DNA from: Jannaschia sp. GRR-S6-38
GTDB taxonomy: Bacteria; Pseudomonadota; Alphaproteobacteria; Rhodobacterales; Rhodobacteraceae
Direction: 5' to 3'
Assembly: GCF_029853695.1 (NCBI RefSeq)
Contig: NZ_CP122537.1
Span: 1,240,001 to 1,304,000 of the forward strand
Length of the DNA: 64,000 nt
This document shows, one piece after another, positions 56,074 through 64,000 of the stretch (position 1 is the first letter of the stretch; each line of letters opens with the position of its first letter). The translations under genes and the position numbers were made by a program. The notes beneath the pieces are model-generated. The model was not told the origin of the DNA, did not search any database, and was given only the letters and a program-made list of their open reading frames with translations.

Positions 56074-58263
56074 ATGGACCGCTTCCATCCCGAAGGCACG
56101 CCGATCGCGGTGCTGACCACGCAGCCGCTGGACCGCGCGCTCGACTACCGCGCGCCCGCGGGCGGCGTGGCCGACGGCGCCTTCGTCGAGGTGCCGCTGG
56201 GCCCGCGGCTGGTGGCCGGCGTGGTCTGGGGCACGGCGGCGGGCGACTGGCCGGTCGAGAAGCTGCGCGGCGTGGCCCGCGTGCTGGACGTGCCGCCGAT
56301 GGGCGCCGCGATGCGCGACTTCCTCGAGCGCGCGGCCGCCTACACGCTGACGCCGCTGGCCGCGATGCTGCGCCTCGCGCTGCGCACGCCCGGGCTGGGC
56401 GAGGCCCCGGGCAAGCGCGTCCTCTACGGGCTGGGCACGGGCGAGCCGGACCGCGCCACCGAGGCGCGCGGCAAGGTCATGGCCGTGCTGGAGGAGCGGC
56501 CGGACGATCTCTTCGGCGCCTCGGAACTGGCCGAGCTCACCGGCGTCTCGGCGGGCGTGGTCAAGGGGCTCCTGCCCTCGGGCGCGGTGCGCCGCGTGAC
56601 CGAGGCGCGCGACGGCGACTTCCCCGCGCTCGATCCCGCGCGCCCCGGCAAGCCGCTCGCCCCCGACCAGGCGCAGGCCGCCGATATCCTGCGCGCCGCC
56701 GTGGCGGGCGGCGGCTACGGCACGACGCTGCTGAAGGGCGTCACCGGATCGGGCAAGACCGAGGTCTACCTGGAGGCCGTCGCCGAATGCCTGGCCCACG
56801 GCCGGCAGGCCTTGGTCCTCCTGCCCGAGATCGCGCTGACGGCGGAGTTCCTGACCCGCGTCGAGGCCCGCTTCGGCGCAAGACCGGCGGAATGGCATTC
56901 CGGCGTCACCCAGGCCGAGCGCCGCCGCGCCTGGAAGAAGCTCGCATCGGGCCAAGCCCGGCTAGTCGTGGGCGCGCGCTCCGCGCTGTTCCTGCCGTTC
57001 CGCGATCTCGGGCTCGTGATCGTCGACGAGGAGCACGACACTTCCTACAAGCAGGAGGACGGCGTCCTCTACTCCGCGCGCGACATGGCCGTGCTGCGCG
57101 CCGCCTGCGAGGGCGCACAGGTCGTCTTGGCCTCGGCCACGCCGTCCCTGGAAAGCTGGGCCAATGTCGAGATGGGCAAATATGCCCGGCTCGACCTGAC
57201 CTCGCGCTTCGGCACCGCCACGATGCCCGAGCTGCGCGCCGTCGACATGCGCGACGCCGAACTGCCCGGCGGGCGCTGGATCTCGCCCACGCTGCGCGGC
57301 GCAATGGAAGACCGGCTGGCGAAGGGCGAGCAGTCGCTCGTCTTCCTCAACCGCCGCGGCTACGCGCCGGTGACGCTCTGCCGCGCCTGCGGCCAGCAGG
57401 TCGCCTGCCACCAATGCGATGCCCGGATGGTCGAGCACCGCTTCCAGAAACGGCTGATGTGCCACCAATGCGGCGAGACGGCGCCGATGCCCGTGGCCTG
57501 CCCCGCCTGCAAGGTCGAGGGCAAGATGGCCGCCGTCGGTCCGGGCGTGGAACGCATGGCCGAGGAGGTGACGGCGCTCTTCCCCGAGGCCCGCGTTGCG
57601 GTCCTGTCCTCGGACCTCTTCGGCTCGGCCCGCGCGCTGAAGGCCCGCGTCGAGGAGATCGCCGCGGGCGGCGCCGATATCGTCGTCGGAACCCAGCTGG
57701 TCGCCAAGGGCCACAATTTCCCGCAGCTCACGCTGGTGGGCGTGATCGATGCCGACCTGGGCCTGCAGGGCTCCGACCTGCGCGCCGCCGAACGGACCTT
57801 TCAGCTGATGCGCCAGGTGTCGGGCCGCGCGGGACGGGCCGAGAAGCCGGGCGTGGCGCTCCTTCAGACCTACCAGCCCGAGCATCCGGTGATCCGCGCG
57901 ATCCTGTCGGGCGACGAGGAGGCGTTCTGGGCCGAGGAGGCCGCGCAGCGCCGCGCCGCCGGCGTGCCGCCCTACGGCCGGATGGCCGGGATCGTGATTT
58001 CGGACCCGGACGCGCGCACGGCCTTCGCGCTGGGCGAGGCGCTGGCGCGGCGCACCGACGCGCTGGCGCTGATCGGCGCCGAGGTCTTCGGCCCGGCCCC
58101 CGCCCCCATCGCCCGCATCCGCGGCCGCCACCGCGTCCGCCTGCTGGTCAAGGCGCCCCGGCAAGCCCCGATCCAGCCCGCGCTGGCCGAATGGGTGGGC
58201 TCGGTCGAGGTGCCGCGGTCGAGCCGGCTGAGCGTGGATATCGACCCGCAGAGCTTTCTCTAG
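56074..58263 (+). CDS. priA: primosomal protein N' (replication restart helicase PriA)
   Basis: 3'-5' superfamily 2 helicase of 729 residues that reloads DnaB at stalled forks. The N-terminal 3'BD domain is followed by a winged helix; Walker A is [11 protein letters not shown], the DEAH-type box is DEEHD. The zinc-binding strand-exchange insertion has eight cysteines ([24 protein letters not shown]). Motif V/VI is [13 protein letters not shown] and QVSGRAGRA. ATGs at 56065 and 56074 are both possible; I chose 56074. Confidence 0.96.
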   Translation: MDRFHPEGTPIAVLTTQPLDRALDYRAPAGGVADGAFVEVPLGPRLVAGVVWGTAAGDWPVEKLRGVARVLDVPPMGAAMRDFLERAAAYTLTPLAAMLRLALRTPGLGEAPGKRVLYGLGTGEPDRATEARGKVMAVLEERPDDLFGASELAELTGVSAGVVKGLLPSGAVRRVTEARDGDFPALDPARPGKPLAPDQAQAADILRAAVAGGGYGTTLLKGVTGSGKTEVYLEAVAECLAHGRQALVLLPEIALTAEFLTRVEARFGARPAEWHSGVTQAERRRAWKKLASGQARLVVGARSALFLPFRDLGLVIVDEEHDTSYKQEDGVLYSARDMAVLRAACEGAQVVLASATPSLESWANVEMGKYARLDLTSRFGTATMPELRAVDMRDAELPGGRWISPTLRGAMEDRLAKGEQSLVFLNRRGYAPVTLCRACGQQVACHQCDARMVEHRFQKRLMCHQCGETAPMPVACPACKVEGKMAAVGPGVERMAEEVTALFPEARVAVLSSDLFGSARALKARVEEIAAGGADIVVGTQLVAKGHNFPQLTLVGVIDADLGLQGSDLRAAERTFQLMRQVSGRAGRAEKPGVALLQTYQPEHPVIRAILSGDEEAFWAEEAAQRRAAGVPPYGRMAGIVISDPDARTAFALGEALARRTDALALIGAEVFGPAPAPIARIRGRHRVRLLVKAPRQAPIQPALAEWVGSVEVPRSSRLSVDIDPQSFL

Positions 58264-58381
58264 GCCCGCGGCCCCGCCGGCGCGCGACCGCGCGGCGCAT
58301 CCGCCCATCGCCCATGGACGCCATTGCCCCCCGCGCCCCGCTCCCCTTAGAACGGCGCGGACCGCAAACCGGAGACGACCG

Positions 58382-59464
58382 ATGCAATCCGCGCCCGCAC
58401 CCCAGCCGGGGATCATGGAGATCGCGCTCTACCAAGGCGGCGCCTCGAAGGTGGAGGGCGTGGAGGACGTGCTCAAGCTGTCCTCCAACGAAAACCCCCA
58501 CGGCGCGCCCGAAAGCGCGCAGGCCGCCGCCCGCGAGGCCGCCGCGGCGATGCATCTCTACCCACCGACCGACCATGCCGGCCTGCGCGCCGCCATCGCC
58601 GAGGTCCACGATCTCGACCCCGACCGCATCATCTGCGGGGTGGGCTCGGACGAGGTGCTGCACTGGCTCTGCCAGGCCTATGCGGGGCCGGGCGACGAGG
58701 TGCTGCACACCACCCACGGCTTCCTGATGTACCCGATCAGCGCCCGCGCCGCCGGGGCCACCCCCGTCGCCGCGCCCGAGCGGGACCGCCATGTCGATGT
58801 CGACGCCCTGCTGCAGCGGGCGGGCGACCGCACGAAGCTGTGCTTCATCGCCAACCCCGCGAACCCGACCGGCACGCTGATCGGCGGGCAGGACATCGTG
58901 CGGCTGGCCGACGGGCTGCCCGATGGCTGCCTTCTGGTTCTCGACGGCGCCTACGCCGAATTCGCCGAGGATTACGACGGGGGCCTCGGGCTGGCCGGCG
59001 CGCGCGAGAACGTGTTCTGCACGCGCACCTTCTCCAAGATGTACGGGCTGGGCGGCTTGCGCGTCGGCTGGGGCTACGGCCCGCAGCCGGTGATCGACGT
59101 GCTCAACCGGATCCGCGGCCCCTTCAACCTGTCGAACGTGGCGCTCGCCGCTGCCGAGGCCGCGATGCGCGACCGCGCCTTCGTCGCCCGCTGCCTCGAG
59201 GACAACCGCATCCAGCGCGATCGCCTGACCCGCGGCCTGCGCGCGCTCGGGCTGGCCTGCGACAGTTCGGCTGCGAATTTCGTGCTGGCGCGGTTCGCCG
59301 ATGCCGAGGCGGCGGTCGCCTGCGATGCGGCACTGAGGGCGCGCGGCGTGATCGTGCGCCACGTGGCGGGCTACGGCCTGCCCGACTGTCTTCGGATCAC
59401 CGTGGGCGACGCGGCGGGCGTGGACCGCGTGCTGGAGGGTGTGGCCGCATGGGCGCAGGCGTGA
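58382..59464 (+). CDS. hisC: histidinol-phosphate aminotransferase
   Basis: PLP aminotransferase of 360 residues (fold type I, HisC). [12 protein letters not shown] is the N-terminal substrate block, NPANPTGT and LDGAYAEF follow, and the PLP lysine is in [17 protein letters not shown]. It works in histidine synthesis and, next to a prephenate dehydrogenase, may also aminate aromatic keto acids, as shown for other HisC proteins in such pairs. The next gene starts inside its last five codons. Confidence 0.95.
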   Translation: MQSAPAPQPGIMEIALYQGGASKVEGVEDVLKLSSNENPHGAPESAQAAAREAAAAMHLYPPTDHAGLRAAIAEVHDLDPDRIICGVGSDEVLHWLCQAYAGPGDEVLHTTHGFLMYPISARAAGATPVAAPERDRHVDVDALLQRAGDRTKLCFIANPANPTGTLIGGQDIVRLADGLPDGCLLVLDGAYAEFAEDYDGGLGLAGARENVFCTRTFSKMYGLGGLRVGWGYGPQPVIDVLNRIRGPFNLSNVALAAAEAAMRDRAFVARCLEDNRIQRDRLTRGLRALGLACDSSAANFVLARFADAEAAVACDAALRARGVIVRHVAGYGLPDCLRITVGDAAGVDRVLEGVAAWAQA

Positions 59465-60378
59465 TCTACCAGCGCGTCGCGCTGATCGGGCTGGGCCTGA
59501 TCGCGGGCTCGATGGGCCTGCGGATGAAGCGCGACGGGCTGGCGGGCGAGGTGGTCGGCACCGCGCGCACCGCCCGCACGCGCGAGATGGCGGTGGGGCT
59601 GGGCCTGTGCGACCGGGTGACCGAGACCGCCGCCGAGGCGGTGGCCGGCGCCGATCTGGTCGTGCTCTGCGTGCCGGTCGGCGCGATGGCGGCCGTCGCC
59701 CGCGAGATCGCCCCGCATCTCGCCCCCGGCGCGACGGTCAGCGACGTGGGGTCGGTCAAGCGCGCGGTGATCGCGGCGGTGGGCCCGCATCTGCCCGCGG
59801 GCGTGCATTTCGTCCCCGCCCACCCGGTGGCCGGGACCGAGCATTCCGGCCCCGAGTCGGGCTTTCCCACGCTTTTCGACAACCGCTGGTGCCTGCTGAC
59901 CCCTGACGGAGCCGCGGCGGAGGCGGTCGACCGGCTGGCCCGGCTCTGGCGGGCGATGGGCTCGAATGTCGATCAAATGGAGCCCGACCACCACGACCTC
60001 GTGCTGGCGGTGACCAGCCACGCGCCGCACCTGATCGCCTACACGATGGTCGGCGTGGCCGACGACCTGCGCCGGGTGACCGACAGCGAGGTCATCAAAT
60101 ATTCGGCCGCGGGCTTCCGCGACTTCACGCGCATCGCGGCCAGCGACCCGGTGATGTGGCGCGACGTGTTCCTCTCGAACAAGGACGCCACGCTCGAGAT
60201 CCTGGGCCGCTTCACCGAGGAGCTCTTCGCCCTGCAACGCGCGATCCGCACCGGGGACGGCGACATGCTGCACGACTATTTCACCCGCACCCGCGCAATC
60301 CGCCGCGGGATCATCGAGGCCGGGCAGGACACCGACGCCCCCAATTTCGGCCGCGCGCCGGGGCCGGTGACGGAGTGA
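59449..60378 (+). CDS. prephenate/arogenate dehydrogenase
   Basis: TyrA-family enzyme of 309 residues. It oxidatively decarboxylates prephenate or arogenate on the way to tyrosine. The NAD motif is [32 protein letters not shown] and the [11 protein letters not shown] histidine block form the active site. The ATG at 59449 has GGAGGG nine bases before it and overlaps hisC by 16 bases; a GTG at 59461 is the alternative. No ACT domain is present. Confidence 0.94.
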   Translation: MGAGVIYQRVALIGLGLIAGSMGLRMKRDGLAGEVVGTARTARTREMAVGLGLCDRVTETAAEAVAGADLVVLCVPVGAMAAVAREIAPHLAPGATVSDVGSVKRAVIAAVGPHLPAGVHFVPAHPVAGTEHSGPESGFPTLFDNRWCLLTPDGAAAEAVDRLARLWRAMGSNVDQMEPDHHDLVLAVTSHAPHLIAYTMVGVADDLRRVTDSEVIKYSAAGFRDFTRIAASDPVMWRDVFLSNKDATLEILGRFTEELFALQRAIRTGDGDMLHDYFTRTRAIRRGIIEAGQDTDAPNFGRAPGPVTE

Positions 60379-61226
60379 TCCGCGCCGCCCTCCTCGCGGT
60401 GCTGCTGGCCGCGCCCGCCGCGGCCGCCGAGCCGCGCCCGGTGCCGCGGTCCGACGCCGCGGTCGTCGTCCTCTCCAGCCGGGGGGCGATCGCCGTCGCG
60501 CCCGAGATCCAGGCGCCCGCGCGCTCGGCCCAGCCCATCCGCCGCCCCAGCCCGGCCGCCGCCGAGGCGCGCGCCGTGGCGCTGGCGCTGCGCGATCCGC
60601 TGCCGCGGATCGATGCGGGCGGACTCGTGCGGAAGACCGGTCGTCCCCTGCTGCGCGACACTGAAGTGGTGCGCGCCATGTCCGCCAACCCCCGCGCCTC
60701 GCGCGGCGGCGGGCTCTGCGGCCGTGGCAGCCTGCGGGGCGAGCGGATCGAGCCGGTTCCCGGCCCCGGCGCCTGCGGCATCCCCGAGGCGGTGCGCGTG
60801 CGGCAGGTGGCGGGGCTCACGCTCAGCACGCCCGCGCGGATGGATTGCCGGACCGCGCAGGCGCTGGACGACTGGGTGCGCAAGGCGGTGATCCCCGAGG
60901 TCGGCGCGACCGGCGGCGGCGCTACCCGGCTGCGCGTCGCGGCGGGCTATGCCTGCCGGTCGCGGAACAGCCAGCGCGGCGCGAAGGTCAGCGAACACGC
61001 CAAGGGGCGCGCCATCGACATCGCGGCGATCGGGCTGGCCGACGGCTCGGAGCTCTCGGTCCTGCGCGATTGGGGCGGTGGCGAGCGGGGCCGCATCCTG
61101 CGCGCGCTGCACCGCGCCGCTTGCGGACCCTTCGGTACCGTGGTCGGCCCCGAAAGCGACCGCTTCCACCAGGACCATATCCACCTCGATACCGCGCGCT
61201 ACCGCTCGGGCAGCTATTGCCGCTGA
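60375..61226 (+). CDS. extensin family protein, exported
   Basis: A 283-residue protein with a signal peptide ([18 protein letters not shown]). It matches the extensin-like C-terminal domain family: GLCGRGSLRGERI, GACGIPEAVRVRQVAGL, MDCRTAQALDDWV, SEHAKGRAIDIAAI and FHQDHIHLD. The conserved His/Asp residues and cysteines suggest a peptidase-like metal site (resembling D-Ala-D-Ala peptidases), but activity is unproven. GTG start overlapping the upstream stop (GTGA). Confidence 0.9.
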   Translation: MIRAALLAVLLAAPAAAAEPRPVPRSDAAVVVLSSRGAIAVAPEIQAPARSAQPIRRPSPAAAEARAVALALRDPLPRIDAGGLVRKTGRPLLRDTEVVRAMSANPRASRGGGLCGRGSLRGERIEPVPGPGACGIPEAVRVRQVAGLTLSTPARMDCRTAQALDDWVRKAVIPEVGATGGGATRLRVAAGYACRSRNSQRGAKVSEHAKGRAIDIAAIGLADGSELSVLRDWGGGERGRILRALHRAACGPFGTVVGPESDRFHQDHIHLDTARYRSGSYCR

Positions 61227-61242
61227 GACCGCGGCGCCCGGC

Positions 61243-63138
61243 CTAGCGCTCGGTCAGCTTCAGCTCGATGCGGCGGTTGCGGGCGCGGGCCTCGGGCGTG
61301 GGGCGCGGATCGACGGGGCGGAACTCGCCAAAGCCGGTCGCGGCCAGCCGCTCGGGCGGCACGCCCAGAACGTCGGTCATGTAGCGCACGACCGACAGGG
61401 CACGGCCCTGGCTCAGCTCCCAATTGTCGGCGTAGCGGCCATTGCCGCGCAGGGGCACGTCGTCGGTATGTCCGTCCACCCGCAGCACCCAGTCGATATC
61501 CTCCGGGATCTCGTCGGCCACGTCGAGGATGACCTCCGCCACCTCGGCGATCTGCTGGCGGCCGCCGGCCTGCAGGGCGACCTCGCCCGCGTCGAACAGC
61601 ACCTCGGAGGAGAAGACGAAGCGGTCGCCCGCGATCTCGATCCCCTCGCGGTCGCCCAGCACGTCGCGCAGCCGGCCGAAGAATTCCGAGCGGTAGCGCT
61701 GCAGTTGGCGGGCCTCCTCCTCCAGCCGCCGTCGCTCGGCCTCCTCCAGGTCGGCGCGGGCGCGCTGTTCGGCGGCGACCTGCGCCAGCGCGGCGTTCAG
61801 CCGGTTGCCCAGGCTGTCGAGCTGCACCCGCGTCTCCGCGTCCCGCGCCTCCGCCGCTTCCAGAAGGCCCTGCAGGCTGCCCAGCTGCGCGCGCAACTCG
61901 AGGATCTGCTGGTTCAGCGCCGCCGCCTCGCGCTGCGCGGCCAGCCGGTCGGCATCGACATCGGCCAGTTCGATGCGCGCCTGCGCCAGCAGCGCGTCCA
62001 GCCGCTCGGCCTCCGACAGCGCGGCATCGGTGGCCTCGCCCGACGCCGTCTGCGCCGCCAGGGCGGCGGCCAGGCGGTCGCGCAGCTCGGCCTCGGTCAG
62101 CGTCGCGGCCGCGCGTGCGGCTTCGGCGGCGGCCAACCGATCCTCGGCGCTCAGCGCCCGTTGCTCGGAGGCGGTCAGATCGGCCAGCGCCTGCGCCAGC
62201 CGGTCGTTTAGCCCCTCCCGCGCGGCTTGCGTCGCGGCGAGCAGGGTCAGCGTCTCCTCCGCCTCGCGGCGCTGCTCCTCCAGCGCCAGCGTCATTGCGG
62301 TCAGTTCGGCATCGGCATTCTCCAGCCGCGCGCGCAACGCTTCGGCCGCCGCCGCCTCGGTCAGCCGCGCGGTCTCCTCCGCCGACAGGGTCGCCTCGAC
62401 CTCGGCCAACCGCTCGCGCAGCGCCTCGGCGGCGGCGAGCTCGGCCAATCGCGCCGCCTCCGCCGCGTCCAGATTCGCCTCGAGATCTCCGGCCCGGGCG
62501 GCCAGCGCCGCCGTCTCGGCCTCCCGATCCTCCAGCGCGACGAGCGTCTGGGCCAGCGTGGCCTCGCGGCTCTCGGCGGCGGCGCGCATCTCGGCCAGCA
62601 TCGCCTCCACCGCGTCGCGCTGCGCGGCGGCAAGCCGGGCGGCCTCCGCTTCGGCGTCGATCTCCGCGCGGGCGGAAGCCAGCGCCAGTTGCAGCGCCTC
62701 GCCCTCGTCGATCGCGCGGGCCAGCTCGCCCTCGGTCGTCTCCAGCGCGCCGGCCATCCGGTCGCGATCGGCGATCAGGCTCGCCACCTGCTCCTCGAAG
62801 GTCGCGACCCGGGCGGTCAGCGCGTCGCGCTGCGCGTTCAGCGTGGCGATCAGCCGGGCCTGGCTGTCGCGCTCCGCGTCGAGGGCGGCCACCTCGTCCT
62901 CCAGCGCGGCGGCGCGCTGGTTCTCCAGCCCCAGCGCCTCGGCCAGCGACGCGACCTGCGCGCCCAGCTCGTCGAGGCGCGTGTCCTGCTCGCCGATGGT
63001 CTCGGACAGCACGAACTGCACCAGCATGAAGATCGACAGGACAAACATCAGCACCAGCAGCAGCGCCGTCATCGCGTCGACGAAGCCCGGCCAGACATTC
63101 GCCGTGAAACGCTGTCCCGAACGGCGGGCCAGCGCCAT
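61243..63138 (-). CDS. OmpA/MotB-like peptidoglycan-binding protein with long coiled coil
   Basis: A 631-residue inner-membrane protein. One transmembrane helix lies near residues 20-45 (GFVDAMTALLLVLMFVLSIF) with a MotB-style Asp at its start. A ~400-residue Ala/Glu/Arg coiled coil (about 50-470) follows, then a C-terminal OmpA-like domain (GHTDDVPLRG, NWELSQGRALSVVRYM) that binds peptidoglycan. With the ExbB-like partner it forms a MotAB/ZorAB-type membrane unit. It is conserved in Rhodobacteraceae, role unknown. One base separates it from the partner. Confidence 0.88.
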   Translation of the reverse strand: MALARRSGQRFTANVWPGFVDAMTALLLVLMFVLSIFMLVQFVLSETIGEQDTRLDELGAQVASLAEALGLENQRAAALEDEVAALDAERDSQARLIATLNAQRDALTARVATFEEQVASLIADRDRMAGALETTEGELARAIDEGEALQLALASARAEIDAEAEAARLAAAQRDAVEAMLAEMRAAAESREATLAQTLVALEDREAETAALAARAGDLEANLDAAEAARLAELAAAEALRERLAEVEATLSAEETARLTEAAAAEALRARLENADAELTAMTLALEEQRREAEETLTLLAATQAAREGLNDRLAQALADLTASEQRALSAEDRLAAAEAARAAATLTEAELRDRLAAALAAQTASGEATDAALSEAERLDALLAQARIELADVDADRLAAQREAAALNQQILELRAQLGSLQGLLEAAEARDAETRVQLDSLGNRLNAALAQVAAEQRARADLEEAERRRLEEEARQLQRYRSEFFGRLRDVLGDREGIEIAGDRFVFSSEVLFDAGEVALQAGGRQQIAEVAEVILDVADEIPEDIDWVLRVDGHTDDVPLRGNGRYADNWELSQGRALSVVRYMTDVLGVPPERLAATGFGEFRPVDPRPTPEARARNRRIELKLTER

Positions 63139-63139
63139 G

Positions 63140-64000
63140 TCAGCCGTCCCCTTCGGGCGCCGTGGCCTTCGCGGAAAGCTGGCGGTTAAGTTGCCGCAGG
63201 CTGCGGGTCAGCGCGTTCAGATCGCCGCGCAGATCGTCGACCGAGGCCTCGCGGCCCTGCTGCATCTCCTCGAAAAGCTTCAGGAGCTGGACGTCGATCG
63301 AGCGCAGGCGCATCCGGCTTTCGGCATCCAGCCCGCCGCCCTCGGCCCCGGCGGTGCTGCGCAGCACCTCGACGATCTGCCCCTGCCCCTCGGCCACGCG
63401 GTCCAGCGCCTCCGAGGTGCGCCCGCCGCCATCCATCCGCCCGGCCATGCCGGTCACCGCCTCGGCGAGGGTCGCCAGACGCGCATCCGCCGCCAGCCGC
63501 CCGGCCTCGGCCTTCTGGAACATCTCCTGCAGGCTCTCCATCTGGTAATTCATGTGATCGAGCACGGCGGCGAGCGAATACTGGTCGATCGTCTCCTCGC
63601 CCGAGTCGCCCACCAGCCCGACCCGCGTGATCGAGCTAAGCCAATCCTCCATCTCGCGGTAGAAGCGGTTCTGCCCGTGCCCCGCGAACAGCTCCAGAAG
63701 GCCCACCACCAGCGAGCCGGCAAGACCCAGAAGCGACGAGGCGAAGGCCGTGCCCATCCCCGCGAGCTGATCCTCCAGCCCGCCGATCAGCCGCCCGAAC
63801 ACCGCCACGCCGCGCTCGCCGCTGTCGGGATTGAGGTTGCGGATCGTGTCGACGACCGCCGGCACCGTCGTGGCGAGCCCCCAGAACGTGCCGAGAAGTC
63901 CCAGGAAGATCAGCGTGTTGACGATGTAGCGCGTGATGTCGCGCGCCTCCTCCATCCGCGCGCCGACCGAGTCGAGGATCGAGCGCGAGGAGGAGGCCGA
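63140..64000 (-). CDS. MotA/ExbB-like membrane protein (5' end outside window)
   Basis: The C-terminal ~286 residues are visible; the frame continues beyond base 64000. Membrane segments are in TLIFLGLLGTFWGLATTVPA and MGTAFASSLLGLAGSLVVGLLEL, the latter matching the MotA/TolQ/ExbB domain. A cytoplasmic tail with coiled-coil character follows (residues after about 170 of the visible part). It is the stator-type partner of the OmpA-domain protein downstream. Confidence 0.85.
   Translation of the reverse strand, partial: SASSSRSILDSVGARMEEARDITRYIVNTLIFLGLLGTFWGLATTVPAVVDTIRNLNPDSGERGVAVFGRLIGGLEDQLAGMGTAFASSLLGLAGSLVVGLLELFAGHGQNRFYREMEDWLSSITRVGLVGDSGEETIDQYSLAAVLDHMNYQMESLQEMFQKAEAGRLAADARLATLAEAVTGMAGRMDGGGRTSEALDRVAEGQGQIVEVLRSTAGAEGGGLDAESRMRLRSIDVQLLKLFEEMQQGREASVDDLRGDLNALTRSLRQLNRQLSAKATAPEGDG

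Noticed and set aside
61243..64000. Zorya antiphage defence system
   Set aside because: Only the ZorA/ZorB-like pair is present. The neighbours are biosynthetic and cell-envelope genes, and the pair is common in this bacterial family.

Overview
The window is about 70% GC, densely packed, and has the gene content of an alphaproteobacterium of the Rhodobacteraceae (Roseobacter/Paracoccus group). The signs are a stand-alone F1 operon (atpHAGDC without F0 genes), a methylmalonyl-CoA epimerase/DUF1467 pair, a gloB-clpA neighbourhood, a xerC-DUF484 pair, a class III aminotransferase, and many 1- or 4-base ATGA/GTGA/TTGA stop-start overlaps. I see no rRNA, tRNA, CRISPR array, insertion sequence or prophage. 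It reads as ordinary chromosome carrying two sugar-catabolism islands.

Layout. 0-12.2 kb is mostly housekeeping: dprA, topA, a nitroreductase, an EI24 membrane protein, DUF1467 and mce, a response regulator, an acetyltransferase, an HSD10-like dehydrogenase, DUF3047, YbjN, proC, a CsaA-like tRNA-binding protein with an apparent 3' frameshift, and a D-2-hydroxyacid dehydrogenase. 12.3-21.2 kb is a tightly coupled eight-gene minus-strand operon: di-heme cytochrome c peroxidase, PfkB kinase, LacD-type aldolase, FucI-like isomerase, Gfo/Idh/MocA enzyme, sulfolactate-dehydrogenase-like hydroxyacid dehydrogenase, aldose 1-epimerase and SSADH-type aldehyde dehydrogenase. The order of chemistries matches sulfoglycolysis (sulfoquinovose degradation), and the kinase keeps the Lys/Asn/Arg residues I recall as the sulfonate-binding set of E. 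coli YihV. This is the most interesting part of the window. 21.2-26.1 kb holds a Sel1-repeat protein, a Ktr/Trk potassium channel subunit and a complete TRAP transporter. 26.3-37.6 kb is a beta-galactoside locus: an IclR regulator with an ABC ATPase, divergent from a binding protein, two permeases (with a small MmcQ/YjbR gene and a 19-codon ORF between them), a probable galactose dehydrogenase, dgoK, dgoA, an SMP-30 lactonase and a GH42 beta-galactosidase. Together these form a De Ley-Doudoroff route lacking only galactonate dehydratase.

37.6-64 kb returns to core genes: a GAPDH, an aminotransferase, an H-type lectin protein, the F1-ATPase operon, gloB, clpA, an M23 peptidase, rhodanese, an SDR and RidA, xerC and DUF484, a transaldolase-like protein, LysE, priA, hisC, prephenate dehydrogenase, an extensin-family protein, and an OmpA/ExbB motor-like pair whose second gene is cut by the window end.

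Many long open frames lie antisense to real genes (for example opposite clpA and the atp operon). They are products of GC-rich codon usage and were left out.
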